64,000 nt of DNA from Lantana camara (lineage: Eukaryota > Streptophyta > Magnoliopsida > Lamiales > Verbenaceae), in NCBI GenBank assembly GCA_037501455.1, contig CM074863.1, positions 11,156,001 through 11,220,000 on the forward strand, given 5' to 3'. Shown here piece after piece: positions 10,911 to 21,184 of this stretch. Numbering within the stretch: the stretch's first letter is position 1; every line of letters begins with the position of its first letter. The translations under genes and the position numbers were made by a program. The notes under the pieces were generated by a model that saw only the letters and a program-made list of their open reading frames with translations, was not told the DNA's origin and did no database searches.

Positions 10911-12878
10911 ATGCGAAGAAATGCGCTGTTTTTGCTTGCTAGACGATCTTTTTCATCAGAATCTGAAATTCCAAGCCTTTATTCGTTCCTCCAGCCTTCA
11001 ATTTTCGCCTTGAAAAGAACCCCTCAATCACAAGAATCAATTAACCGAAATGTCCAAAAAAATCCCACCTCAAACTCCATTTCCCAAGCCCAAAAATCCA
11101 ATCTTGAAGACACCCTTCAGCAATCCCTTTTAGATAGCAACACTGATGAAGCATGGAAGTCATTCAAGACCCTGACCAACTGCTCCTCTTTCCCCAGTAA
11201 GCCCCTCACCACCTCTTTAATTGCACACTTATCTTCCCATCCGGACACCCACAATTTAAAGAGAGCGTTTGCGTCAGTAGTTTTTCTGTTGGAAAAGAAC
11301 CCCTCTTTGTTAGAACATGAAAGCGTGACCGCACTTTTGGAGTCCATGAAGATTGCCAACACTGCTGCCCCTGCTTTTGCATTGGTGAAAAACATGCTCA
11401 AGAATAGGTATTTCATGCCCTTTCAAATGTGGGGCCACGTTCTTATTGATATATGTAGGAAACATGGGAGTTTTGCTGCATTTTCCGGTGTGTTCCATGA
11501 AAGTTGTAGAATTGCTTTTGATGAGAAGGTTAGTTTTATGAAGCCTGATGTAGTTGCTTGTAATGCTGCCTTGGAGTTCTATTGTCGTGAGGTTCAATCA
11601 GTTGTTGATGCTGAGAGAGTGGTTGAAACTATGTCAGTATTGGGAGTTAAACCAGATGAAATCACTTTTGGATTGCTTGCTTACCTGTATGCGGTTAAGG
11701 GGCTCGATGAGAAGGTCCTTGAGTTAGAGGATATAATAGGTAGGCTTGGTATTTCTGATAAAAGGGTTTATTTTCATAATTTGGTTTGTGGGTATGTGAA
11801 GTCCAGTAATCTTGAATCAGTTTCTGCTACTATACTACGCAGTCTAGAAGAAGGGAACACACAAGGGTTCAATCAAGAAACTTGTAATGAAGTGGTGAAA
11901 GGATTTGTGCAAAAGGGGAATTACAAGGAGTTAGCGAACTTAGTAATGGAGTCTCAAAAACTAGAACCTTCGCCTTTTCCAGCAGAGAAATCTTTCGGAT
12001 ACGGTGTTATTAATGCTTGCATTAGTCTCGATTTACTAGACAAGGCACATGTAATCCTAGATGAAATGAATGCTCAAGGGGCTTCAATTGGACTCGGTGT
12101 TTACGTGCCAATTCTGAAAGCCTACTCCAAAATGCAAAGAACAGCTGAAGCTGCTCTATTGGTTACAGAAATATGCAGTTTGGGGCTAAAATTGGATGCT
12201 AGCACCTTCGATGCCCTTATAGAATCATCCATGTGTTGTCAAGATTTTCAATCTGCATTCTCCTTATTTCGTGATATGAGAGAAGCAAGAGTACGAGAGT
12301 TAAAAGGCAGCTACTTAACAATCATGACCGGCCTGACAGAACATCATAGGCCTGAGCTGATGGCATCCTTTTTGGATGAAGTTGTTGAGGACCCAAGAAT
12401 CGAAGTGGGCACTCACGATTGGAATTCAATCATTCACGCGTTCTGTAAGACCGGGAGATTGCAGGATGCAAATAGGACATTCCGGAGGATGGTCTTCCTT
12501 CAGTTTGAACCCAATGGGCAGACTTATTTATCCCTGATTCACGGATACGTGAACGTCGAGAAGTACTTCAATGTTTTGATGCTGTGGAACGAGGTTAAGA
12601 GGAAGGTCTGTGCTGAAGGAGAGAAAAAGCTGAAGCTGGATAATAGTTTGGTCGATGCTTTTCTGTATGCTTTGGTTAAGGGCGGGTTCTTTGATGCTGT
12701 GATGCAAGTCGTGGAGAAATCTCAAGAGATGAAGATATATGTTGATAAGTGGAGGTACAAGCAGGCGTTCATGGAGCATCACAAGAAGCTGAAAGTGTCC
12801 AAGTTGAGGAGGAGAAACTTGAGAAAAATGGAAGCATTGGTTGCGTTTAAGAATTGGGCTGGCTTGAGTGCTTCTTAG
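10911..12878 (+). CDS. Pentatricopeptide repeat protein, At1g69290-like, mitochondrial
   Basis: Single-exon 655-aa ORF, typical of plant PPR genes. The N-terminus MRRNALFLLARRSFSS is a basic, Ser/Arg-rich amphipathic presequence, so mitochondrial targeting is likely. IPSLYSFLQPSIFAL follows, which I recall from the Arabidopsis At1g69290 group. From about residue 95 to 610 the protein is a run of helical pairs with degenerate P-class PPR motifs, e.g. KPDEITFGLLAYLYAV, LDASTFDALIESS, WNSIIHAFCKTGR and EPNGQTYLSLIHGYV. No DYW or E domain at the C-terminus, which is basic (KVSKLRRRNLRKM). P-class PPR proteins bind organellar RNA and affect its stability, splicing or translation; the target cannot be told from sequence. 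The ATG at 10911 precedes a short basic leader; a second ATG lies 4 codons downstream. Confidence 0.9.
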   Translation: MRRNALFLLARRSFSSESEIPSLYSFLQPSIFALKRTPQSQESINRNVQKNPTSNSISQAQKSNLEDTLQQSLLDSNTDEAWKSFKTLTNCSSFPSKPLTTSLIAHLSSHPDTHNLKRAFASVVFLLEKNPSLLEHESVTALLESMKIANTAAPAFALVKNMLKNRYFMPFQMWGHVLIDICRKHGSFAAFSGVFHESCRIAFDEKVSFMKPDVVACNAALEFYCREVQSVVDAERVVETMSVLGVKPDEITFGLLAYLYAVKGLDEKVLELEDIIGRLGISDKRVYFHNLVCGYVKSSNLESVSATILRSLEEGNTQGFNQETCNEVVKGFVQKGNYKELANLVMESQKLEPSPFPAEKSFGYGVINACISLDLLDKAHVILDEMNAQGASIGLGVYVPILKAYSKMQRTAEAALLVTEICSLGLKLDASTFDALIESSMCCQDFQSAFSLFRDMREARVRELKGSYLTIMTGLTEHHRPELMASFLDEVVEDPRIEVGTHDWNSIIHAFCKTGRLQDANRTFRRMVFLQFEPNGQTYLSLIHGYVNVEKYFNVLMLWNEVKRKVCAEGEKKLKLDNSLVDAFLYALVKGGFFDAVMQVVEKSQEMKIYVDKWRYKQAFMEHHKKLKVSKLRRRNLRKMEALVAFKNWAGLSAS

Positions 12879-13734
12879 CTTTTAAATAAGCTAAAAGCTG
12901 TTGTAGTTTCATAAAGGGTTTAGAGATTTTGCCTTTGTTGAGACAATTCTTGTTCTGATGCAGGGGTTTGATGAATTTCCATAGTCCATACAAGTAGTCT
13001 CACTGAAGATTTAGTTTTGTTCATATCAGCTTTTATTAGAAACATTTCGCCTGAGTTCAAAAAAAAAAAAAGAAACATTTCGCCTGTATTGTGATATACA
13101 AAAACACTAAAATTAAATTTTGGAAATTTGTATTACCCCTCATGTTTTTACAATTCTAACTTGTAGGTGCATTAAAGAAGTTCACAATTGAAAAGTGACA
13201 AAATAGAAGTTTAGGAAGAATAAAGCATTCGGATTAAATTGAATTATGTTTTTTCTTAATAATGAAATTGTGGGCAATTTAGAACTTAAAATAATTAGGT
13301 TAGTATGATGTGATATCGAACTATAAATATTTTTATTTAAATCAAATAAATATTTCATCTCTAAAAAAAATATTGTACCGTAAATACTTCATAACTTTTG
13401 GGATCGTGCATATTGTTCATTCTTTCAATTTAAATTTACACCACTAAAGGTATTTTTCAACTACATTATAGAAACATTTTTCGATAAATTATTTTTGTAC
13501 CAATCTTGTTTTTGTTCATACTTCATAGTTTCTCTATTCTCTTTTAATTTCTTTCACCAAAAAAATTTAACGTTCTACATTTTGCAGTATTTGTAACTTA
13601 GATATCTGTAGGGGTTATAGTGAAATAACAGCAGAAGTAAGGGGGCCGAATTTAGAGAAAATGAAAACATGGGGTCAGTTTTACATAGAATGAGATTTCA
13701 GTCAGACCACACTAAGAAAAACTCGCAAGCTGCA
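12879..13734. other. Intergenic spacer
   Basis: PPR 3' UTR followed by AT-rich sequence and the 5' flank of RUS3. A 16-bp segment (agaaacatttcgcctg) occurs twice near 13038 and 13071, separated by an A tract. No gene seen. Confidence 0.5.
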
Positions 13735-16700
13735 ATGGCAGGAGATAGCAGTTCAACGCAGGCTCTTCGATCAGATGTCACCGTGATCGAGGAATGGAAC
13801 GGCACGGCGTCGTCAAAGCTTACGAAGACTGCCACCGTCACAGTCACCGGAGAATCCGTGCAAAAATCCGCTAGCCGTTTCAATCATCTTTCACGGAGGA
13901 TCCTCGACGCATTTGTTCCCGAGGTAAAAGAAGTTTTGTTTCAATCAATGATGCTTCTAGAAATTGGCTCTGTTTTTATTTGGAAATAAATGGAAACTTT
14001 GTATTTTGCTTCCCAAAAATTGTATGCACCTTGGTTTCACGGCTCGTGAGAAACAAAGTTCCGACCTTTTGGTCTGATTGTGTCTTTTCTCAGAAATAAT
14101 TGCCAATTATTCTGAAATGTGTGTAAATGCAGGGGTTTCCAAGCAGTGTGACTCCTGATTATGTCCCTTTCCAGATATGGGACTCGTTGCAGGTCGTGAA
14201 ACGTTGATCGTGTAATCATCAATTCTAGTGAAGCATCTTTCCTTCCAAATTGATAGTTTGTGTTGTTATTACTTGCAGGGTCTTTCAACTTACATGAGAA
14301 CAATGCTTTCCACCCAGGTGTGATACTGACATAAACTAGATATATTAGATTTTTTCTATGTTATAAGTAGGACTCAGTAGCAACACATGTCGAATACTTT
14401 AGGCTCTTCTAAGTGCTATTGGGGTTGGTGAGAAGTCTGCCACAGTTATTGGGGCCACATTTCAGGTATATCTATTTGTATGAGAAGTTTTTGTTTTACG
14501 CAGGGGGAGTTAACATCATCTGACTATGTTGTTTTTTCTTTTCCGTTCTGAATTTCACATTCTGGAAAAACTTAAGTGGTTTCTTAGGGATTTAACTGGG
14601 ATGCTAGGTGGAATCTTATTTACATTCTACCAGGTATATTTGGCTCTTATTTTCTTTCTTTTAAATCATATCGACTTGCCTTAAGAGTTCTCTTTAGTGT
14701 ATTAAAGTGAGTCCTTTGCACAGACAATAACAGAAACATTAACGTTCCTTGTGGTAAATTTATCTCTCAACAACATGTTTCCTGGTAAAGTTAAAGGGAG
14801 CTAATAACTCCCCGTTTCTCTGTCTTTAGGGGTCAAACTTGGATAACAATGCTAAAATGTGGCGTCTTGTCGCGGATCTCATGAATGACCTTGGTAACAT
14901 TATATTTTATTGTTTTTTTAGTAATTTTATTTTCAATTGGACTGTATAGTAATTCTTGTAATGTACTCTTTAAGCAGTTATCTATGATATAGTTGCTATT
15001 TGTCAATCTCTTACTGAAACTTATAACATTATTGTACTTTTTAAAATTTCATGTATTTATATGAGAATGTAATGTTGATGCAGGGATGTTGATGGATCTT
15101 GTTTCCCCCTTGTTTCCATCAGCATTTGTGTTTATTGTATGCTTAGGGAGCATATCACGATCATTCAGTAAGTTCCAACTGTGTTTTAAATTAACCATTA
15201 TTTCTGTCATTATTTCTCTGCCTGCTCCCGAATTTTTTTTTGATAATTGCTGTCGTCCATTGTCTTTTCATGTCCTGCTGCTGATTAGCTGGTGTTGCGA
15301 GTGGTGCCACTAGAGCTGCATTAACACAACATTTTGCACTTCAGAATAATGCAGCCGATATATCTGCTAAGGTAACATAATTACATCCTAATATTCTCAA
15401 TTGCATGAAAATAAATTGAGTTACATTGTGGCAAAAAATTGTTTCCTACATGTGATAGGAAGGAAGCCAAGAGACGCTTGCTACAATGATTGGGATGGCT
15501 TTAGGAATGCTCCTTGCCCGTATTACTATGGGGCATTCTCTAGCTATTTGGTTTTGTTTTCTGTCCCTTACCATCTTTCATATGTATGGTTAGTCTCCCT
15601 TGATAGCCTTGTTCTTGCATTGCCCACTGAAAATAGCGGCTTCCTCATGTCTGAACCTAAAAAACAACTGCTACTGCGTCCACGTATATTTTCATGGTCA
15701 TGTACTTTATGTGCTGTTTCTTGGTTTTTTTCACAGCAAATTACAAGGCTGTTAGTTGCCTTTCACTAGCTACATTAAATTGTGAAAGAAGCTCAATCCT
15801 GTTGTTACATTACATGGAGACTGGTCAAGGTGATATGTTGTAATTCCATTGTTTGAGCTTATGTGGATTCCAACATACTGACATTAGATTTCCTATGGGT
15901 TTTGTTAGTTCTTTCACCAAAACAGGTCTCAGTGATGGAACATGTTTTACCTTCCTGGATGACTTCATTGAGATCAAACACGTTTAAAGATTTGCATCAA
16001 CGGATACACTTAGGTGTCCGGGTTTCTTCCCTAAGTAGTGAAGAAGTGTGAGTTTTCGGCTTTGTTCATGTTGCTTCAATGCTGCTTCTATTGTCGTTAA
16101 ATGCATATCTAAGATACAATGTATCATGTAATCTTGAATACTTGCACCGACATAATGTGACGTTTAACTCAATTACACAAACTTCCCCTGAGGTTTGGGA
16201 CATTACAAAAATTTCCCTTGTCAAAGAATTTACATTACATCTTGATCCATGAATTTTAATGGCCTCTTTTCTATTCTTTTTATGAATATTCTATTTTGGT
16301 CTTGACTCTTACCGATCAATATTTGATTTTAAATTCATGGCTATAATAGCATGTGTTAGGCCAAAGCTTTGGGCATGTTGGGGAAATTTGTATAATTTCT
16401 CAAAGCTCAGGTTGTGTCAGTGTAATTATCCCTATTTCTTTCTCATTCTTGGCCTTTACTGTCATTCCATTTAGTTAGCAATACAACTGTCATGATGCAC
16501 TTCACTGGCTTTCAAAATGAAATTAATAACTATTGATATCATTTTTGGAAACAGGGTACACTTCTCATATCTTGCCAGCTCGCATTACAATAAAGGTTTG
16601 GCACATATGCACCCTTTCTTAAGATTTCAATTCAATTTAAAATTCTCATCAACTTCTTTTGGTTGTGATAGGAAAATATATAGTATTTGCAAGAAAGAGT

Positions 16701-17175
16701 ACTGTCAGTGTTGTTATGCATAGAGATTCAACAGCAGCAGATGTGTTACAGGCTTTCATGCATGCTCTTGTCTTGGCAAAGCTTGGTGATAAAGACAGGT
16801 CTATGCATTTAGAGACTCAATCATGGATGGCCAAAAACTATGAAGTGTTTGTTCAAAAGGTACTTCCTCACATTTGCCTTATGTTATCTTGCAATCCTTT
16901 TCTAGTAAAGAGAATGCATATCTTTTAGCAAAAGGCATCCTTAAGTCTTCTCCCTGATGATGGAGGAGTTCATGAACCAATTCATTTGTAAAAAATTCTT
17001 ATATGCACAATGCAACCTTAGAGATATTTCTTCTTGAATACTGTATCTTAATCTTTATTTCGACCTTGCTTGACAGCTTCAATCAGTAGGCTGGAGAACA
17101 GAACGTCTTTTGTCGCCCTCAGTTGCATGGAAAGCAAATTGGCTTGTTACTTCCTCAGAACAAAAAGTTGACTAG
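13735..17175 (+). CDS. RUS3: ROOT UV-B SENSITIVE 3 (RUS3, DUF647)
   Basis: Fourteen exons: 13735-13923, 14133-14192, 14279-14317, 14403-14465, 14577-14633, 14830-14893, 15084-15167, 15289-15371, 15459-15588, 15737-15829, 15909-16047, 16555-16595, 16672-16859, 17077-17175, all in phase. The protein carries the DUF647/RUS core: GFPSSVTPDYVPFQ, LLSAIGVGEKSATV, WFLRDLTGMLGG, GSNLDNNAKMWR, FTGVASGATRAALTQHF, DISAKEGSQETLATM and the end GWRTERLLSPS. These match AtRUS3 as I remember it. The family is membrane-associated; RUS1/RUS2 act in UV-B and vitamin B6 related root growth, whereas RUS3's role is not defined. I chose the ATG at 13735 (MAGDSS) because it fits the family's short N-terminus; an in-frame ATG at 13669 would add 22 residues. 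The large intron 11 holds a MITE. The last exon was partly duplicated at 20.49 kb. Confidence 0.92.
16150..16434. repeat. MITE family 1, copy B (RUS3 intron)
   Basis: Contains cccctgaggtttgggacatt near the left and ctcaaagctcaggttgtgtc plus tgtaattatccc on the right, an imperfect inverted pair. Related to copies at 2.1, 22.7 and 54.6 kb. The left end is degraded. Confidence 0.65.
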
Positions 17176-17813
17176 GTAGCTTCAAACATTGCGTAGAGCT
17201 CAGTCATTATTTCGTGACCTTTCATTAGCAAAACGATTGTTCTTGACTAAAATTCCTATATTTAATTAATAGAACCAAGAAATTGAGTTCGGAATGAATT
17301 TCAGTTTCATACTTTCATGTACTAAAAGTATTGCTTGATTTTAATAGTTATGAAATATCTTAGGGGGCTAACCAACTTTTGACCGTCATCTCAGCTGTAA
17401 GAAAAGTGCTTTACATTTACATATGGCCATTGCAAATCTTGAACTCCAGTGGAAAAGGGGGAAAAAAAAATATATATCTGCGTCCTTTTCATTAGAAACT
17501 TAAACACAAAAAAATAGAAAAAATTTGATGTGCTGTTTACAAATACAGTGAGGCTGCAATACTGATAATAACAGCCAAACCATCTTCAGAGTTTCCCTCA
17601 TTTATGTTGTTTCCCTGCTCAAGTATGAAGCATGTATGTGGGTTTCATATTTTTAGCCCTCAATTTCTCCAGTGTTCCAACATTTTGTTTCGGTCATTGA
17701 GACAACATATCCAGTTTTACCAGCAAATTGGTCAGTATTTCCATCATCCGGTTAACTGCAACAATCATTTGCATCTCCATATACAGGTAACTTGAGCTGT
17801 TTCTGTGTTTACT
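17176..17813. other. Convergent 3' flanks of RUS3 and ureide permease A
   Basis: AT-rich, includes the probable 3' UTRs of both genes. Sequence just after the RUS3 stop (cattgcgtagagctcagt) is also present in the duplicated fragment near 20580, so the duplication reached beyond the stop codon. Confidence 0.55.
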
Positions 17814-19562
17814 TTATTTACTTCTATCCTTGGCTGAACCCGTAAGGAGACCGACAGCCACAATAAACATCAATAGCATTGCCACGAGAAGTATATATGT
17901 TTCTCTTGATGATCTTCGATACTCCCCAAATGCAAGTATACCCCAAAATGTACTCACTAGTGGAAGAGCCTACAGTGAAAAAGTGAAATAGGTATTAGTC
18001 TTAATTCTTCACGTCATGAACTTTTCAGATTAGAAGTTTTGTGGAATTTAGTTTACCAGATAACATATAGAAAATAAATGACTCTTAATATGTAATCGCA
18101 AAACAGACCTGAACGGCCCCTGCTGCAGCATATCCAGCTGCTTGACCTCCCATAAACTGAAGACCATTACCAAAACCACACAAAAGTCCAGCCAAAAGAG
18201 CCCATCCTCTACCATTCCAGTCTAGTAGATAAGCCTTTAGTGACGACTTAGATGAATTTAAGACGGGGCGATACAGGAAACTGATGTTAAGGATAATATC
18301 CAACACAAAGCAAGATGTTGCGAAGTAGAAGATTCCAGTATATACGGTCAAGTGTGGAACACCGTCTTGTAATGTATGCCACTGATCATTTGTGGCCAAG
18401 TTGAAAGCCGGCAGAAAGAGAGCGAAACATGTTCCTGCAAAGAAAGTAATGCGCAATCCAACAGTAGTACCTTTCCAAAGCACCTGCAATGTATGGAGAT
18501 AACAAGAATGAGACAAGTATAACAATACTAGTCTAGAAGTACATGGTACTTGTGGTTACGGGATAAAACCTTTATAGCCCTTTTGTTCTCAAGCTCTATG
18601 AGAAAAAGCGCTGTCCCAAATCTTGCCTTCTCATGGGATCCATTCTCCAAATCTTCTGTTAAGAAACATGTAAGTTAGACATATCTGGAAATGAGACGGT
18701 GAAGGCATTCTGATAACCCATTACCATTGTTTGAATGTGCTTTCGTGGAGTTGGACACATCCTCGGTCCTGTCCAAGGCAAATTTCCAAAACAAAATCAT
18801 ATGTAAGTCCAAACAGTAATCTAATTTTAACTTTAAAATGGAAGATATGTGCCCTTACGTTGCCCCATTCCTTTTGTCATCAGCAAAACTAGTGAGTTTT
18901 CTTTTATTATCTGCATCATTGGATGAATGCAGAGCAGAGCCCAAAAAAATAGCAATCAGAAAGCAGGCCACACCAGGGAAAAGAATCTCAGCTCTGTTTA
19001 TTCTACCATCCAAGAAATAGTTCGCCGTTGTTCCTGTACCGGCAAATTCACAGGTATGTAAGACTTAGTCTTGAATGTTCTTCATGCAGAGAGTGAGAGA
19101 GAGAGAAATAAAGTACCTATAACAACGCTTACGCTGCAAGCTATAACCTGAGTCACTGACAAACCAACAAATGCCAAAGCATATTGCAAGGATAGGTTAC
19201 CTAGGCTCAGAAAAATCCCACTAGCTATTGCAAATAATACGCTTGGCCAATTATCCTGGATTAATTTGTTGATGAAGGTTACCAAATAAGATAATTGTTT
19301 AAGAGAATGAGTAAGATTGTCTCACCTGAGGTAGCTGTGCTAGAAAATTTGGCTTCTTAGTGGTGCTCTGCCCAGTTTGGCCAAATGCAAAGGCAAGGAT
19401 GAGACCAGCTAATAGATTTGTGAATGTGTAATCAAGATAAGTGTGCTGTGGCAGACGACCTCGCCTTTCCAAGAGTGTTAGAAGCGCGGGCATTGTGCCT
19501 ACGAAAAACAAGGCAAGCAGCATGCATGCTATTCCGCCTTCTTTGCTCTCCACCAAGTACAT
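17814..19562 (-). CDS. Ureide permease, tandem copy A
   Basis: Seven exons on the minus strand: 19562-19326, 19255-19117, 19033-18859, 18768-18725, 18655-18570, 18483-18109, 17969-17814; 403 aa, phase kept throughout. Ureide permeases (UPS) are plant plasma-membrane or ER carriers with about ten membrane helices that move allantoin, uracil and related oxo-heterocycles. Family signatures: MYLVESKEGGIACML, TLLERRGRLPQHTYLDY, DNWPSVLFAIA, EILFPGVACFLIA, FAGTCFALFLPAFNLATND, LLCGFGNGLQFMGGQAAGY, STFWGILAFGEYRRSSRETY. Exon lengths equal those of copy B except the two small loop exons and the last. It is more diverged than B at conserved points: SVTQVIACSVSVVIG against SVTEVITSSITVVIG, and AAGAVQ against AADAVQ. 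It still looks intact, so it may have changed substrate or be losing function. Confidence 0.9.
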
Positions 19563-20487
19563 TTTCTTCAATGGATCCTATTCAGAGTGATCAGTGAAAT
19601 GTCTGCAGAAAGCGAAGTTGGAACTAATCTCAAGAAATTGCTTTAAAAGAAGCAATAAATGAAGATACAAGAAAAACTCATCTAGTTTGAAGGTAATAAG
19701 GGAAATTTCAGAAGGGGATTTGTCAATAAGGAGTGAATGGAAGTATTTGTGTTAAATCATGGAGTTCATCTAATGTATAACTTTTCAAAGGAAAACGCGA
19801 CAACAGCCGGAAAACTGTTCTTATCATTAACAGAAACGAGAAAGATAGAACATCAAACACAAAGGATCTTAATCCTGGGATTAGAATGCCGTAAAGTGAA
19901 TAATCTTTTGAATTCTTGCAGCTAATCTATTTACAAGGCCCTTGTAGCTAGGGAACACATATCAAACTAGTGCTAGTGTTTTAAAGTGAAAGGATACAAA
20001 AGAAAAATTCTTGATGAGATGAAGATTGCCATAAATACATACAGTAATTAACAGAGACCAGTGGCCGTGTAATTTGAGGAGAGATTGGCTATCTATTTAA
20101 GGGCTTTCAAAATGTGAAATGAGATTTTTGTTTCTTGAGGATTTAATATTTCTGTTTTTCCAGGATATTCTCTGGATATTTATAAGACTGATCAAAGTAT
20201 GGGACAATCTGTTTACATTGAGATAAGCTCCAAATATACAGTAATATCCCAAAACATGACAGCATAAACAAGACAATCTGCATGTAGGTTTGTCTATAGT
20301 CTACCCCAAAGTATATTATCCGAATGTCCACCCCTGCATGTGCATGTCTTCTTTGATGATTAAGGAGGTGATGAACGCAATATGTTGTAATTTTTGTGTC
20401 GCAAGCATTTGTTCTGTTCTCTATCATCTTCACTTAGAGAATTCTGTATATTAATTTGGGTTTTTGTATTTTAACGTCACTTGGCAG
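19563..20487. other. 5' flank of ureide permease A
   Basis: Promoter and 5' UTR region of copy A. 20158-20250 resembles 20883-20965 (ggatattctctggatatt, gacaatctgt, agataagctcc against agatcatctcc), a second trace of local duplication. No gene seen. Confidence 0.5.
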
Positions 20488-20620
20488 CTTCAATCATTAG
20501 GCTGGAAAACCGAGAGATCTTTTGTTTGCCTCCGCCATACAACTTCTTCAGATCAGAAAGTTAATCAGGTATTCAAGCATTGTGTAGAGCTCGGTTATTG
20601 ACTGTGATCGATCATGGGGA
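20488..20620 (+). pseudogene. Duplicated fragment of RUS3 last exon
   Basis: Starts, like the true RUS3 exon 14, right after a splice-acceptor-like cag with CTTCAATCATTAGGCTGG, and reads LQSLGWKTERSF before diverging; the original reads LQSVGWRTERLL. Similarity continues past the stop (AACTTCTTCAGATCAGAAAG, then cattgtgtagagctcggtta). The stop TAG became CAG, and no other RUS3 exon is nearby, so it is a non-functional remnant. It lies between the two ureide permease genes in the same relative position as exon 14 lies downstream of copy A, as expected for a tandem duplication. Confidence 0.88.
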
Positions 20621-21184
20621 ATACTTGAACTATTGTCTTTCGACGAAAAATCCTATAACCCAAGCCAAAAAGATTTTGGCTGTAATATACTGATGTTCTG
20701 TCTTGCTCGAGGCATATCTTTAAATTTAAGCCAAATGCCATGCTAAATATTCGAGGCATATCTTTAAAAATTTGTCATTACTGTGTGATTCTCTAATCGC
20801 CGTTTCTACAAACAGGTGGTTCCTTGGATAACCCAATGGCAGATAAGATTTTCAACTTTTAAGGATTTTCTTTGTTTGGTCCCAGATATTCTATGGATAT
20901 TATGAAACTAAAATGACAATCTGTATACATGGAGATCATCTCCAGGTTGTCTGAATCATAACACAGTGAAACAAATGAAACCAAAAGAGAATCTGCCACC
21001 TTCTCTAGTCCCTGCCAAACTCCCAACTATGTATCTAACTATCTGAAATTTTCATGAAACCAAAATGCTTGTATATTCATACACCACTTTTACAATATTC
21101 TTACTTTTGTTTCTGGCCAACTTTATGAGTGATATTATTTACATTTCAATTATTCAATTTCTGTTTACTCTCCCTTCTTGAAAA
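20621..21184. other. 3' flank of ureide permease B
   Basis: AT-rich, probably UTR and duplicated spacer. 20883-20965 matches 20158-20250 imperfectly. No gene seen. Confidence 0.5.

Noticed and set aside
15401..15769. 122-codon ORF across RUS3 exon 9 and introns
   Set aside because: A wrong-frame reading across exon and intron; the spliced RUS3 frame explains this DNA.
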